Assembly: GCF_042683665.1 (NCBI RefSeq)
Contig: NZ_JBHUOO010000025.1
Length of the DNA: 64,000 nucleotides
Origin: Leeuwenhoekiella polynyae
GTDB lineage: Bacteria; Bacteroidota; Bacteroidia; Flavobacteriales; Flavobacteriaceae
Reading direction: 5' to 3' (one strand)
Below the pieces are notes generated by a model. The model did not search any database, was not told the origin of the DNA, and saw only the letters and a program-made list of their open reading frames with translations. A program made the translations under genes and the position numbers. Shown here piece after piece: positions 1-9,822 of this stretch. Each line of letters opens with the position of its first letter. The first letter of the stretch is position 1.

Positions 1-2
1 TG

Positions 3-3000
3 GCAGAGTCTCAGGCGCTGATTACCTTGCTTAACAAAGAGGATAATTATGACGGACTCTATGCAGATGTTGCCAAGGCCTCAAAAGATATTCAGGATGC
101 GTATTACTGGTTGAATGAAGAAGATACGCAGCGCTTAGATCTTCCGCTACGCGAAATCAATAAAGCAGCAAATGCTGCGATAGATGAGTTTGAAAAAGTA
201 ACCGAACTCCGCCGCAATGCCGCTCGGCAAACCAAAGAATTACAAAAGGAAGCCGAAGCCATTTTTGGTAAGATTAAAAGTTCGTCTTTTAAAACCATTA
301 ATGATTTCGTAGCGCTCTTGACCCAGCTGCGTATGTTGCGCGGTAAAGTCATAAGCTTGCGTGATGTACGTTACGTAGACCTTGATTTTCTAAATGCGCT
401 GGAAACTGAAATTGGTGAGCAAACCCAAAAGATTTCCCGCAGATGTGTTCAGTTTTTATTGGACGACAAAGCCCTGCAGCCCTACCATGATCAGGTGGCT
501 GAGAAAAACAAAAAACTAGATTCGGTTAAAAAAGTTATCGAGGCCAAGCAGCTGGAAGAAGAGGTCAATCAGATTGCTGCAGATCTGGAATTGTTGATTG
601 ATATTGTTACCAATCTTGAGATAGAAGATACCGCTCACGCGACTCAGATCGTTGATGCGATTTCGTTGATTTTTGCAACGATTAATCAGCTAAAAGCGGC
701 ACTTAAGAATAAAAAGAAAGCGCTGGGAAGTGCAGAAGCCCAAGCCGATTTTACCGCACAACTTAAGCTGATAGACCAAAGCATCATCAATTATATTGAT
801 ATCGCTTCTACGCCGCAAAAGTGTGATGAGTTTCAGAATAAAATATCCATACAGCTTGAAGAACTTGAAGGCAAATTTGCCGATTTTGAAGAGTTCATAA
901 GCGTAATTCTGGAGAAACGGGAAGAAGTTTATGCAGCTTTTGAGGCCCGAAAAAATTCGCTGGTAGAAAAGCGCAATAAAAAAGCGCTGGCTTTACAAAA
1001 TGCATCAGAGCGTATTTTAAAGGGTGTTTCAAAACGCGCTCAAAGTCTGGGCTCTGCCGATGAAATCAATGGGTATTTTGCTTCAGATTTAATGATCAAT
1101 AAGTTGCGGGATATTATTGTGCAGCTTAATGAACTCGAAGATAGTGGTAAGGCCGAAGAACTGGAAACCGCGCTTAAGGTAGCGCGAGAAGATGCACTGC
1201 GAAAGCTTAAAGACAAGCTTGATCTCTATGAAGATGGCGAGAATATAATCCGTTTAGGCAAACATAAGTTTGGTGTAAACCGGCAACCTTTAGATTTAAC
1301 CATCGTTTTAAAAGATGGTGTGCTGGCCTATCACCTTACCGGAACTGATTTTTATCAAACGCTTAATCATCCTGTATTGCTCAATTCACGCCAAATCTGG
1401 GATCAGGAATTCGTTTCAGAAAACGATCAGGTGTACCGGTCGGCGTATTTAGCATACCGCATTTTTAACGCATTAGATAAAAATGCCTTGCATCAGGCTT
1501 CAGAAGAAGAATTGCTTGCGAAGTTGCAGGAATTTAGCAGTTCAAACTACAGTGAAGGTTATGTAAAAGGTGTTCACGATCAGGATGCAGTTCAGATATT
1601 AAAAGCTTTGGTACAGAAGCATACTGACTTAGGATTGTTACGTTATCATCCTAAAATTCGAGCGTATGCGCAATATTTCTGGAACAGTTTGGAGTCTGAA
1701 ATGCAGCAGCAGATTAATAATAAGCTGAAGGCTAGTGGAGAAGTTTTACAGTTCTTTCCAGAAGATGAGGAATATGATTTTATCATCGAGATGCTTCGTA
1801 AGAAATTGGAAGCTTTTAGTGAAAAGACACAGCTTTTTGAAATCAAATCAACTACGGTCGTAGCTAATTATCTCTTTGCAGAATTTCAGCGTGACGATAA
1901 TTTCGTGAATAGCGAAGTGGCCATTGAACTCAAAGATGCTTTTAATCGAAATTTAAAAAGTAAACAGGCCGATCTCAAATTTAAAAACAGCTACGAATCT
2001 CAGGCTGATTATGAATCTAAGATTGTACTGGTTCGGCAATGGGTTGGTGCTTTTATACGCAATGAATCTCAGGCGAAAAGCGGAATGCTTCCTTGCCAGC
2101 TCTTGCGTTACACAGATGAGGTGGTGTGTTTAATTTTATTTGAAGACGATTCCGTTTCTAAGGTGAATGCTATTTCGCCAGGCGAAATCATTACTGATCT
2201 TAAGGGTGATCACAAAACATTAGAAAACGGAAGTTTTGTATTTAACTACCATGATTTTACGCAAACTTTAAGTCAGTTTATAGTTGAAGATGTACCTGCT
2301 TTTGAAGCCTTTCGCAAAGCGAAACACGAAGTGACTGAAAGCCTTAAAGAAGAACTGAAACTTGAAGAGTTTAAGCCGAAAGTATTGACGTCTTTTGTGC
2401 GTAATAAGTTGATTGATCAGGTGTATTTTCCGCTTTTTGGAGACAACCTGGCCAAGCAATTGGGAACGGTAGGTGATACCACGAGAACCGATCGTATGGG
2501 AATGCTGCTCTTGATTTCGCCTCCAGGTTACGGTAAAACCACTTTGATGGAATATATCGCCAACCGTCTGGGATTGGTGTTTATGAAAATAAACGGTCCG
2601 GCGATAGGGCACCAGGTAACTTCGGTAGATCCTGCTGCTGCGACCAATTCCGCTTCGCGGGAAGAGTTGAAAAAGCTCAATTTAGCTTTTGAAATGGGAA
2701 ATAATGTGATGCTGTATCTCGACGATATTCAGCATTGCAATCCTGAGTTTCTACAGAAGTTTATTTCACTTTCTGATGGTACCCGTAAAATTGAAGGGGT
2801 ATATAAAGAAAAGCCGAAAACCTATGATTTACGCGGAAAGAAATTCTGTGTGATTATGGCTGGGAATCCATATACAGAGAGCGGTGCTAAATTTCAAATT
2901 CCTGATATGTTGGCAAACCGGGCTGACATTTATAACCTTGGAGATATCATTGGCGACACTGCAGATCTGTTTAAACTCAGTTTAATTGAAAACTCGTTAA

Positions 3001-3596
3001 CTGCAAACCCGGTGCTACAGCAATTGAGCAGCACACATTTTGAAGATGTGTATACCTTACTGCAACGTTTGGAAACCGGAAATAACGAATTGCAGTTAAA
3101 AGGAAATCACAGCAATCGGGAATTGGAGGAATATACCTCAATACTTGAAAAGGTGTTGAAAATAAGAAATACGATTCTTAAAGTAAATGAAGCCTACATC
3201 AAGTCTGCCGCAATGGAAGATGCCTATCGTACGGAGCCTGCTTTTAAATTACAGGGTTCGTATCGGGATATGAATAAACTGGTAGCGAAAGTCGTATCCG
3301 TGATGAACGACAGCGAATTGCAAACTTTATTGCTGTCCCATTATGAAAGTGAGGCGCAAACCCTAACCGGTTCTGCAGAAGCCAACTTATTGAAATACAA
3401 AACACTTATCAATTCAATCTCAGAAGAAGAAAAAGAACGCTGGGAATCAATCAAAGAAACCTTTGTCAAAAACAATAAGCTCAAAGGTTTTGGAGATGCC
3501 AACGAGATGGCACAAGTACTGGCTCAAATGATGCAGTTTTCAGATAATCTTGAGGGAATCAAAAATGTTTTACAGAAGGGATTGAAAAAGTCGTAA
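3..3596 (+). CDS. Large AAA+ ATPase ('DNA repair ATPase'-type), 5' end cut by window
   Basis: The reading frame is open to the left edge, so the true start lies outside; the first in-window start-like codon is TTG at 27. About 1,197 residues are visible. The first two thirds are long charged helices with probable coiled coil. A single AAA+ core follows: Walker A SPPGYGKTTL near visible residue 833, Walker B VMLYLDDIQ near 894 and a sensor-like VIMAGNP near 950. Flavobacterial homologues of this type are usually labelled DNA repair ATPase or MoxR-like, but no repair role can be read from the sequence. The AAA core looks MoxR/dynein-like, suggesting a remodelling role. No partner gene is visible downstream; the next gene on this strand is unrelated. 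Family assignment is fairly sure, function is not. Confidence 0.8.
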   Translation, partial: AESQALITLLNKEDNYDGLYADVAKASKDIQDAYYWLNEEDTQRLDLPLREINKAANAAIDEFEKVTELRRNAARQTKELQKEAEAIFGKIKSSSFKTINDFVALLTQLRMLRGKVISLRDVRYVDLDFLNALETEIGEQTQKISRRCVQFLLDDKALQPYHDQVAEKNKKLDSVKKVIEAKQLEEEVNQIAADLELLIDIVTNLEIEDTAHATQIVDAISLIFATINQLKAALKNKKKALGSAEAQADFTAQLKLIDQSIINYIDIASTPQKCDEFQNKISIQLEELEGKFADFEEFISVILEKREEVYAAFEARKNSLVEKRNKKALALQNASERILKGVSKRAQSLGSADEINGYFASDLMINKLRDIIVQLNELEDSGKAEELETALKVAREDALRKLKDKLDLYEDGENIIRLGKHKFGVNRQPLDLTIVLKDGVLAYHLTGTDFYQTLNHPVLLNSRQIWDQEFVSENDQVYRSAYLAYRIFNALDKNALHQASEEELLAKLQEFSSSNYSEGYVKGVHDQDAVQILKALVQKHTDLGLLRYHPKIRAYAQYFWNSLESEMQQQINNKLKASGEVLQFFPEDEEYDFIIEMLRKKLEAFSEKTQLFEIKSTTVVANYLFAEFQRDDNFVNSEVAIELKDAFNRNLKSKQADLKFKNSYESQADYESKIVLVRQWVGAFIRNESQAKSGMLPCQLLRYTDEVVCLILFEDDSVSKVNAISPGEIITDLKGDHKTLENGSFVFNYHDFTQTLSQFIVEDVPAFEAFRKAKHEVTESLKEELKLEEFKPKVLTSFVRNKLIDQVYFPLFGDNLAKQLGTVGDTTRTDRMGMLLLISPPGYGKTTLMEYIANRLGLVFMKINGPAIGHQVTSVDPAAATNSASREELKKLNLAFEMGNNVMLYLDDIQHCNPEFLQKFISLSDGTRKIEGVYKEKPKTYDLRGKKFCVIMAGNPYTESGAKFQIPDMLANRADIYNLGDIIGDTADLFKLSLIENSLTANPVLQQLSSTHFEDVYTLLQRLETGNNELQLKGNHSNRELEEYTSILEKVLKIRNTILKVNEAYIKSAAMEDAYRTEPAFKLQGSYRDMNKLVAKVVSVMNDSELQTLLLSHYESEAQTLTGSAEANLLKYKTLINSISEEEKERWESIKETFVKNNKLKGFGDANEMAQVLAQMMQFSDNLEGIKNVLQKGLKKS

Positions 3597-3599
3597 GCC

Positions 3600-3731
3600 T
3601 TACTTTTTACGCTTTTTGTATTTCTTTTTGATCGTTTCTTTATTTCGGTCAGCAAAAATAACGGCGTAGTAGCCTATTTGCATAGCGGTTGTAAAAAGGA
3701 AAAAACGGCTGATGAGTTGTCTGGGTTTCAT
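3600..3731 (-). CDS. Small membrane protein, 43 aa, basic tail
   Basis: Reading the minus strand from the ATG at 3731 gives 43 codons ending in TAA at 3600-3602. The N-terminus carries MKPRQLISRFF, a hydrophobic stretch follows (residues about 9-27), and the C-terminus is strongly basic (KKKYKKRKK). This is a typical one-pass small membrane protein layout. It sits convergent to the AAA+ gene, 3 bp from its stop, and divergent from the GyrI-like gene. I do not recognise the family. It could be a chance ORF, but the hydrophobic-then-basic pattern, ATG start and good fit to the gap favour a real gene. Confidence 0.45.
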   Translation of the reverse strand: MKPRQLISRFFLFTTAMQIGYYAVIFADRNKETIKKKYKKRKK

Positions 3732-3842
3732 AATTTTTAGTTTTATCAAGTATACGTTTTGAGTGATGCATTCTTAGTTAAATAAAACCTATAATTGAGA
3801 TTTCTTGTTAAAATCAGTATTTTGAGGCTCAACTAAACTTTT

Positions 3843-4343
3843 ATGGAACCACAATTACAAAAAATAGAACCCCGTAAGATAGTAGGTAAATGCCTAACTA
3901 CAACTCTTTCTTTTGATGATACAGCTGAGCTGTGGAAGGAATTTATGAGCAGGCATAAAGAAATTAAAAACAGAATAAATTCTGGGTTTTATTCCATGCA
4001 GGTTTATCCTTTTGGTTTTAAAGTTGAAGAGTTTAGCCGTGAAACTAAGTTTGAACGCTGGGCAGCGGTAGAGGTAAGTAGTTTTGACGATGTGCCAGAC
4101 GGAATGCAAACCAAAACGATTGCAGGTGGTTTGTATGCTGTTTTTAAGCACGTGGGGCCGGTGAAACAATTTGTTGAAACTTCCAATTATATTTACGGCA
4201 CCTGGCTACCGCAATCAAAATATAAATTGGATGAGCGCTCGCATTTTGAACGCCTGGGTGAAAAATATTACGGCCCTGAACATCCGGAATCTGAAGAAGA
4301 GATTTGGTTACCTATTCAATTAAAGCCTGAAAGTAATAAGTAG
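3843..4343 (+). CDS. GyrI-like / AraC effector-binding domain protein
   Basis: This 166-aa soluble protein has the features of the GyrI-like small-molecule-binding fold (SRPBCC-unrelated, AraC_E_bind type). It opens with a short beta segment (QKIEPRKIVGK) and has the WKEFMSR helix. A central FERWAAVEV strand is followed by AGGLYAVFKHVGP, and the C-terminal part contains YGTWLPQSKYKLDERSHFE and ends EEEIWLPIQ. No DNA-binding domain is attached, so it is probably a stand-alone effector-binding or detoxifying protein. ATG start; monocistronic, convergent with rlmH. Confidence 0.8.
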   Translation: MEPQLQKIEPRKIVGKCLTTTLSFDDTAELWKEFMSRHKEIKNRINSGFYSMQVYPFGFKVEEFSRETKFERWAAVEVSSFDDVPDGMQTKTIAGGLYAVFKHVGPVKQFVETSNYIYGTWLPQSKYKLDERSHFERLGEKYYGPEHPESEEEIWLPIQLKPESNK

Positions 4344-4378
4344 AAAGTTGAACCAAAGATTTTAAATTCCTCTAACTT

Positions 4379-4852
4379 CTAGCGATGATGATACGGTTCA
4401 TTGCGTAAAATGGTAAACGCTCTATAAACCTGTTCGGTCATAAATAGCCGAATCATTTGATGGGAAAAAGTCATTTTTGAAAGTGAAATCTTTCCGCGTG
4501 CTGCAGCATATACCTGTGGCGAAAAACCATAGGGACCACCGATTACGAAAACCAAAGTTTTGATGCCGCTATTCATTTTCTTCTGAAGGTAGTCGGCAAA
4601 TTTCACACTGCTCAGCTCTTTTCCGTTTTCATCCAGCAAAATTAATTCATCTTGCTGCTGTAGTTTGTTCAGTATGAGTTCGCCTTCTTTTTCTTTTTGT
4701 TGTTCTTCAGAAAGATTTTTGGTTTTCTTGAGATCGGGAATAATTTCGATTTCAAAATTCACATAAAACTTCAACCGTTTAGTATAAATAGAAATGAGTT
4801 CTTCCAGATTTCGGTTGTCGGTTTTACCGATGCAGAGCAGTTTTATATTCAT
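4379..4852 (-). CDS. rlmH: 23S rRNA (pseudouridine1915-N3)-methyltransferase RlmH
   Basis: A 157-aa SPOUT methyltransferase of standard length for RlmH. It starts MNIKLLCIGKT, has the LILLDENGKELSS strand-loop, the SAM-binding knot VFVIGGPYGF and the C-terminal SLSKMTFSHQMIRLFMTEQVYRA helix followed by NEPYHH. It methylates pseudouridine 1915 in helix 69 of 23S rRNA on the assembled 70S ribosome. The gene is divergent from nadC, whose promoter region it shares. Confidence 0.95.
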   Translation of the reverse strand: MNIKLLCIGKTDNRNLEELISIYTKRLKFYVNFEIEIIPDLKKTKNLSEEQQKEKEGELILNKLQQQDELILLDENGKELSSVKFADYLQKKMNSGIKTLVFVIGGPYGFSPQVYAAARGKISLSKMTFSHQMIRLFMTEQVYRAFTILRNEPYHHR

Positions 4853-4978
4853 TCTTCAAAATTAGTATTTTTCAATTCTGAGTTCTTTATAAAAGCATAT
4901 AACTTAACAATATTTGCAATTAGGTGTTGTAAATTGCCCGGTTGTTTGTCTAACTTAGCAAAAAATCGTTCCATATTT

Positions 4979-5836
4979 ATGATTTCAGAAATTAAGCTTT
5001 TAGAAGAAGTAGATTTAATTATAAAAAATGCCATTCGGGAAGATATTGGTCCTGGTGATTACAGTTCTTTAGCTTGTATCCCAGCAGATGCAACAGGTAA
5101 GGCTAAGCTTTTGGTAAAAGAAGCTGGCGTTATTGCAGGAGTAGAGTTTGCTAAGCGTGCTTTTGATTATGTAGACTCAGAACTTGAAGTAGAAGTTTTG
5201 ATCAAAGACGGAGAATCTGTTGACGAAGGTGATATTGTTTTTTTTGTTTCTGGCAGTTCTCAAAGTATTTTAAAAGCCGAACGGTTGGTGCTCAACGCTA
5301 TGCAACGAATGAGTGCGATAGCGACCAAGACTAGACAGTATGTGAATCTTTTAGAAGGAACAAATACTCAAATTCTAGATACGCGTAAGACCACACCGGG
5401 TTTTAGAGCTTTAGAAAAAATGGCTGTAAAAATAGGCGGTGGTGAGAACCATCGTTTTGCCTTATATGATATGATTATGTTGAAAGATAATCATATTGAT
5501 TTTGCAGGAGGTATCGCTGAAGCAATAATGAAAACTAAAACGTATTTAGCGGAAAACAATCTTGATCTTAAAATTATAGTCGAAGCTCGAGATCTTAAGG
5601 AGGTTGATGCAATACTTGATGCAGGTGGAGTTTATCGCATTTTACTGGATAATTTCAATTATGATGATACACGTACTGCAGTAAAAACGATTGGCGATAA
5701 ATGTCTTACTGAATCTTCGGGAAATATAAATGAAGCGACTCTCGCGGCATATGCTAAATGCGGGGTAGATTATATTTCAAGTGGAGCTTTAACGCATTCG
5801 GTTTATAATATGGATTTAAGCTTAAAGGCAGTTTGA
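4979..5836 (+). CDS. nadC: Nicotinate-nucleotide pyrophosphorylase (quinolinate phosphoribosyltransferase)
   Basis: The product converts quinolinate plus PRPP to nicotinate mononucleotide in de novo NAD synthesis. The start is the ATG at 4979 (MISEIKLLEEVDLI), giving 285 aa, the normal family length. The open frame extends further upstream, but that stretch runs into the rlmH promoter and has no homologue-like sequence. Diagnostic motifs are REDIGPGDYSS near the start, LDTRKTTPGFR, GGGENHRFALYDMIMLKDNHI and the C-terminal GVDYISSGALTHS. The stop TGA overlaps the ATG of the next gene (TGATG), so the two are translationally coupled. Confidence 0.95.
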   Translation: MISEIKLLEEVDLIIKNAIREDIGPGDYSSLACIPADATGKAKLLVKEAGVIAGVEFAKRAFDYVDSELEVEVLIKDGESVDEGDIVFFVSGSSQSILKAERLVLNAMQRMSAIATKTRQYVNLLEGTNTQILDTRKTTPGFRALEKMAVKIGGGENHRFALYDMIMLKDNHIDFAGGIAEAIMKTKTYLAENNLDLKIIVEARDLKEVDAILDAGGVYRILLDNFNYDDTRTAVKTIGDKCLTESSGNINEATLAAYAKCGVDYISSGALTHSVYNMDLSLKAV

Positions 5837-6786
5837 TGAGTGACGAGTGGGATGATAAATTAAAGACGATTCCATTATTACTACCTCTGGTCAAATGGGC
5901 AAAGACAATTATTTTACCCGGCTTTGAAGGCTTGTCGCTTTATGACTTTTGGGAAATGTATGCCATTGGCATTATTAAAGGAACTTTTGCAACCCGTGCA
6001 AGTGCAGTTGCATTCAGTTTTTTTATGGCGCTTTTTCCTTTTTTTCTATTCATTTTGAACTTGATTCCATACGTCCCAATAAATGGATTTCAAACCGATT
6101 TTCTTTCTTTTATAAATAATTTATTACCGCCCCAAACTCAGGAATTTTTTGATCCTATTCTCTTGGATATTGCAGCGAACCAGCGCGGCGGACTTTTATC
6201 ATTTACTTTAATATTTGCTATATTCTTGATGGCAAACGGCGTGAACGCGATATTCACGGGCTTTGAATATAGTTTTCATTCGGTCACTAATAGAAATATG
6301 TTTAAGCAATATGCTGTGGCTCTGGGGGTTTCGTTAATGTTGGCACTGTTATTGCTCCTAGTAGTTATAGCAGTACTGTACCTTCAGTTTTCTATTACAG
6401 AATTAAAAAGGCGCGGTATCGTAAATGAAGATAATTTGTGGATGTCCAGACTAGGAAGTTTTATTTCCCTTTTAATTCTGATTTATGGAGTGGTAGCAAC
6501 GCTGTATTATTTTGGAACCAAAGAAGGAAAAAGCACCCGATTTTTTTCAATAGGAGCAACTCTAACCACTATATTATTTGTTGTGACAACTTATTTGTTC
6601 GGTATTTACATTAATAATTTTGCAACGTATAACCAGTTATACGGTTCAATAGGTGCGTTATTGATTATGATGGTTTATATCTGGCTTAATTCTAACTTAT
6701 TGCTTTTGGGTTTTGAATTAAATGCTACGATGTATCGCCTGAAAAAGCGGAGAGATCTTAAAAAATCGCAAATATCTTCAATTTAA
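5836..6786 (+). CDS. YihY/BrkB family inner-membrane protein
   Basis: A 316-aa polytopic membrane protein with about six hydrophobic segments. It has the family's signature region around RASAVAFSFFMALFPFFLF and the later GSIGALLIMMVYIWLNSNLLLLG helix. The ATG at 5836 overlaps the nadC stop; a TTG one codon earlier is less likely. The family is widespread and was once mislabelled RNase BN; its biochemical role is unresolved. The C-terminus is short and basic (KKRRDLKKSQ). Confidence 0.88.
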   Translation: MSDEWDDKLKTIPLLLPLVKWAKTIILPGFEGLSLYDFWEMYAIGIIKGTFATRASAVAFSFFMALFPFFLFILNLIPYVPINGFQTDFLSFINNLLPPQTQEFFDPILLDIAANQRGGLLSFTLIFAIFLMANGVNAIFTGFEYSFHSVTNRNMFKQYAVALGVSLMLALLLLLVVIAVLYLQFSITELKRRGIVNEDNLWMSRLGSFISLLILIYGVVATLYYFGTKEGKSTRFFSIGATLTTILFVVTTYLFGIYINNFATYNQLYGSIGALLIMMVYIWLNSNLLLLGFELNATMYRLKKRRDLKKSQISSI

Positions 6787-6868
6787 CTTTTGAATTATTA
6801 AAAATATCTTATTATTGGTATTAGTATCTTGTTGAATTAAAAATTATAACCCCTTTTAAATAACGATT

Positions 6869-7297
6869 ATGAAAAAAATATGCGCTTTTTTAATGTTTGC
6901 TCTTATTTCTACAGCAGGAATGTTTGCTCAAGATGTTACCGGTAAATGGAAAACTATTGATGACGAAACCGGTGAAGCAAAATCAATTGTTGAAATCTAT
7001 AGACAAGACGGAAAGGTTTACGGTAAAATTGCGGAGATCTTAAATAAAGATCGTCAAGATGCTAAATGTGTAGATTGCCCCGGTTCTGATAAAGGGAAAC
7101 CCATTCAGGATCTTGTGATCATCAAAGGTTTAGAAAAAGATGGTGACGAGTATAATGATGGCAAAATTTTAGATCCTCAAAGTGGAAAACTCTATAAGTG
7201 TTTAATTGAACTGGAGAATCCAGATAAATTAAAAGTTCGTGGTTATATAGGTTTTTCGTTACTAGGAAGAACCCAATATTGGACACGAGTGAAATAA
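6869..7297 (+). CDS. DUF2147 secreted protein
   Basis: This 142-aa protein has a clear Sec signal peptide (MKKICAFLMFALISTAGMFA, cleavage before QDVTGKW). The mature part matches the DUF2147 lipocalin-like pattern: GKWKTIDDETGEAKSIVEI, then DGKVYGKI, CVDCPG, ILDPQSGKLYKC and KVRGYIGFSLLGRTQYW. It is likely periplasmic, and its ligand is unknown. It is followed by a terminator and is monocistronic. Confidence 0.9.
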   Translation: MKKICAFLMFALISTAGMFAQDVTGKWKTIDDETGEAKSIVEIYRQDGKVYGKIAEILNKDRQDAKCVDCPGSDKGKPIQDLVIIKGLEKDGDEYNDGKILDPQSGKLYKCLIELENPDKLKVRGYIGFSLLGRTQYWTRVK

Positions 7298-7317
7298 CAC
7301 TAAACTTCTTATAAACT

Positions 7318-7353
7318 AAGGCTGTTTCTAAAACTGGAGACAGCCTTTTTTTT
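7318..7353 (+). terminator. Rho-independent terminator after DUF2147 gene
   Basis: AAGGCTGT and ACAGCCTT form the stem (7318-7325 with 7340-7347), followed by a run of eight or more T. It separates the DUF2147 gene from priA, whose GTG start is only 13 bp further on. Confidence 0.8.
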
Positions 7354-7365
7354 ATCTTTACCTTC

Positions 7366-9822
7366 GTGTATTTTGTAGATGTAATCTTACCTATTCCTGT
7401 TGAAAATGCGTTCACGTATCGCATCAGTGAAGCCGAATATTCTTTCATAAAGCCGGGGATGCGACTCGCTGTGCCTTTTGGCAAAAGCAAGATTTATACA
7501 GCTTTGGCTATACGCGTACATCAGGAAGAGCCGCGTATTTACGAAGCTAAAGAAATAGAGCAAATTCTTGATGAAGTACCTGTTGTTCATCTTGCGCAAT
7601 TGAATTTTTGGCAGTGGATGGCAAGCTATTATATGGCTACCTTGGGTGAAGTTATGCGTGCTGCTCTGCCCGGCGCTTTCCTGTTAGAAAGTGAGACCAT
7701 AATAAAAAGACTTTCTAAGAATTTCACGGAAGAACATCTTGAGGATTTAGATGATGAAAGTATTACCATTTTAAATGCTTTTAAAGATCAGTCTATTTTG
7801 CGCATTAGCGAAGTGATGCAGGTTTTGGGAAAAAAGAAAGTGCTGCCTAGTATAAACCGCTTGATAGACCTTGATCTTGTGGCACTTGATCAGGAGATTT
7901 ATGAAGCTTATAAGCCTAAGTTGGTAAAATATGTGCGTCTTACTAAAGAATATGAGGAAGAGGTAAATATGCATATTGCACTTGACGAACTCAATAGAGC
8001 TCCAAAACAGCGAGAGTTATTACTCAATTATTTTTCGATACAGGCGCGTGCTAAAAAACCAATAAAGGCCAAAGAGTTGCAGGAGCAAAGTGGAGCTTCT
8101 TCTGCTCAGTTAAAAGCGCTAATAAGTAAGGGGATCTTTGAAACGTATAAGATTCAGAAAGATCGTATTACCTATTCCGGGAAGGAAGATAGCGCCGTTA
8201 AACAATTAAATGACCAGCAAGAGCAGGCTTTAAATGAAATAAAAGCGTCATTTGATCTGCACGAGGTTTGCTTGCTACACGGTGTGACAGCTTCTGGTAA
8301 GACAGAAGTTTATGTTAATCTCATAAAAGAGTATCTGGCTGAAGGAAAACAGGTACTCTATTTATTACCTGAAATCGCTCTTACAACACAGCTTGTTTCC
8401 CGGTTGCAAGAGTTTTTTGGAAACCAACTTTCGGTTTATCATTCTAAATATTCCGTTCACGAGCGTGTTGAAGTATGGAATAATGTTTTAAATAAAGCAC
8501 CAAAAGCTCAACTTGTTTTAGGCGCGCGTAGTGCTTTGTTTCTACCTTTTGAGAATCTGGGACTCGTTGTTGTTGATGAAGAGCATGAGAGCAGTTATAA
8601 ACAATATGACCCTGCACCTCGTTATCAGGCTCGTGATGCAGGTATCGTTTTGGCCTATCAGCAAGGAGCAAAAGTGCTTTTGGGTTCTGCCACCCCTTCA
8701 TTAGAAACATATTATAATGCGAGTACGGGGAAATATGGTCTGGTCACGATGAAAGAACGCTATGGCAACATTTTAATGCCAGAAAATAGCATCATAGATA
8801 TTCAGGAAAAACACCGTAAAAAGCGAATGACCGGTCACTTTAGTGACGACTTACTACGTGCGATAACTGATGCTCTTGACCTTGGAGAACAAGTGATCTT
8901 GTTTCAGAATAGAAGAGGATATTCTCCTATATTAGAGTGTAATACCTGTGGGCATGCTCCGCAATGTCCTAATTGTGATGTGAGTTTGACCTTTCATAAG
9001 CACCGCAGTCAGTTACGCTGCCATTACTGTGGTTATCATATTGCGATGTTGCAAAAATGCATGGCCTGCGGCAGTGAAGAATTAGACACTAAAGGTTTTG
9101 GTACAGAACAAGTAGAAGTAGAGCTTAAAGACTTGTATCCTGAGCATAATATAGGTCGAATGGATTCTGACACGACTCGGGGTAAATATGGTTTTGAGAA
9201 AATTATTACAGCTTTTGAGCAGGGGGAGATAGATATTCTTGTAGGAACGCAAATGCTTACAAAAGGGCTTGACTTTAGAAATGTGACTCTTGTAGGAATT
9301 TTGAATGCAGATAGTATGCTTAATATTCCTGATTTTAGGGCTCACGAGCGTAGTTTTCAATTGATTCAGCAAGTTTCTGGTAGGGCAGGACGTACTCAAA
9401 AGCGTGGTACGGTATTAATTCAGAGTTACAATCCGCATCATCAGATCTTGCAACAAGTTTCTATGAATGCTTATGAAAAGATGTATCATGAGCAACTTGA
9501 AGAGCGTCATGTATATAAGTATCCTCCTTTTTGCCGAACAATTAAGATTACACTCAAACATCGAGATTTTCAAAAGATAGAAGAATCTTCTGTATGGCTG
9601 GGGCAAGCGTTGAAGAATGTGTTTAAAGATCAGGTTTTGGGGCCAGAGCCTCCCCCGGTTTCAAGAATTCGTAATGAATATTACAGAAACATTCTTATAA
9701 AAATTCCTAGAAAGCAAAGTCTTGAAAAGACTAAGAAAGCAATTTTAAAGATTCGAAGTACCTTTCTGAGTATTTCTCAATACCGAAGTGTCAAAATAGT
9801 TCTTGATGTAGATAACTATTAG
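7366..9822 (+). CDS. priA: Primosomal protein N' (PriA helicase)
   Basis: An 818-aa replication-restart 3'-5' helicase. The start is a GTG at 7366 giving MYFVDVILPIPVENAFTY, the conserved N-terminus of the DNA 3'-end-binding domain. Helicase motifs are Walker A GVTASGKTEV (about residue 305), DEEH (about 404) and QVSGRAGR near the C-terminal third. The zinc-binding cysteine array lies at about residues 524-570 (CNTCGHAPQCPNC, CHYCG, CMACG). The gene starts directly after a terminator, so its promoter would lie within or beyond the hairpin, or it depends on readthrough. Confidence 0.96.
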   Translation: MYFVDVILPIPVENAFTYRISEAEYSFIKPGMRLAVPFGKSKIYTALAIRVHQEEPRIYEAKEIEQILDEVPVVHLAQLNFWQWMASYYMATLGEVMRAALPGAFLLESETIIKRLSKNFTEEHLEDLDDESITILNAFKDQSILRISEVMQVLGKKKVLPSINRLIDLDLVALDQEIYEAYKPKLVKYVRLTKEYEEEVNMHIALDELNRAPKQRELLLNYFSIQARAKKPIKAKELQEQSGASSAQLKALISKGIFETYKIQKDRITYSGKEDSAVKQLNDQQEQALNEIKASFDLHEVCLLHGVTASGKTEVYVNLIKEYLAEGKQVLYLLPEIALTTQLVSRLQEFFGNQLSVYHSKYSVHERVEVWNNVLNKAPKAQLVLGARSALFLPFENLGLVVVDEEHESSYKQYDPAPRYQARDAGIVLAYQQGAKVLLGSATPSLETYYNASTGKYGLVTMKERYGNILMPENSIIDIQEKHRKKRMTGHFSDDLLRAITDALDLGEQVILFQNRRGYSPILECNTCGHAPQCPNCDVSLTFHKHRSQLRCHYCGYHIAMLQKCMACGSEELDTKGFGTEQVEVELKDLYPEHNIGRMDSDTTRGKYGFEKIITAFEQGEIDILVGTQMLTKGLDFRNVTLVGILNADSMLNIPDFRAHERSFQLIQQVSGRAGRTQKRGTVLIQSYNPHHQILQQVSMNAYEKMYHEQLEERHVYKYPPFCRTIKITLKHRDFQKIEESSVWLGQALKNVFKDQVLGPEPPPVSRIRNEYYRNILIKIPRKQSLEKTKKAILKIRSTFLSISQYRSVKIVLDVDNY

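Noticed and set aside
2268..2612. Antisense frame of 114 codons inside the AAA+ gene
   Set aside because: Shadow of the real gene, with no domain or start context; the same applies to other antisense frames in priA, gyrA and thrA.
4697..4978. 94-codon N-terminal extension of nadC
   Set aside because: It reads antisense through rlmH and has no resemblance to NadC; the ATG at 4979 gives the normal length.
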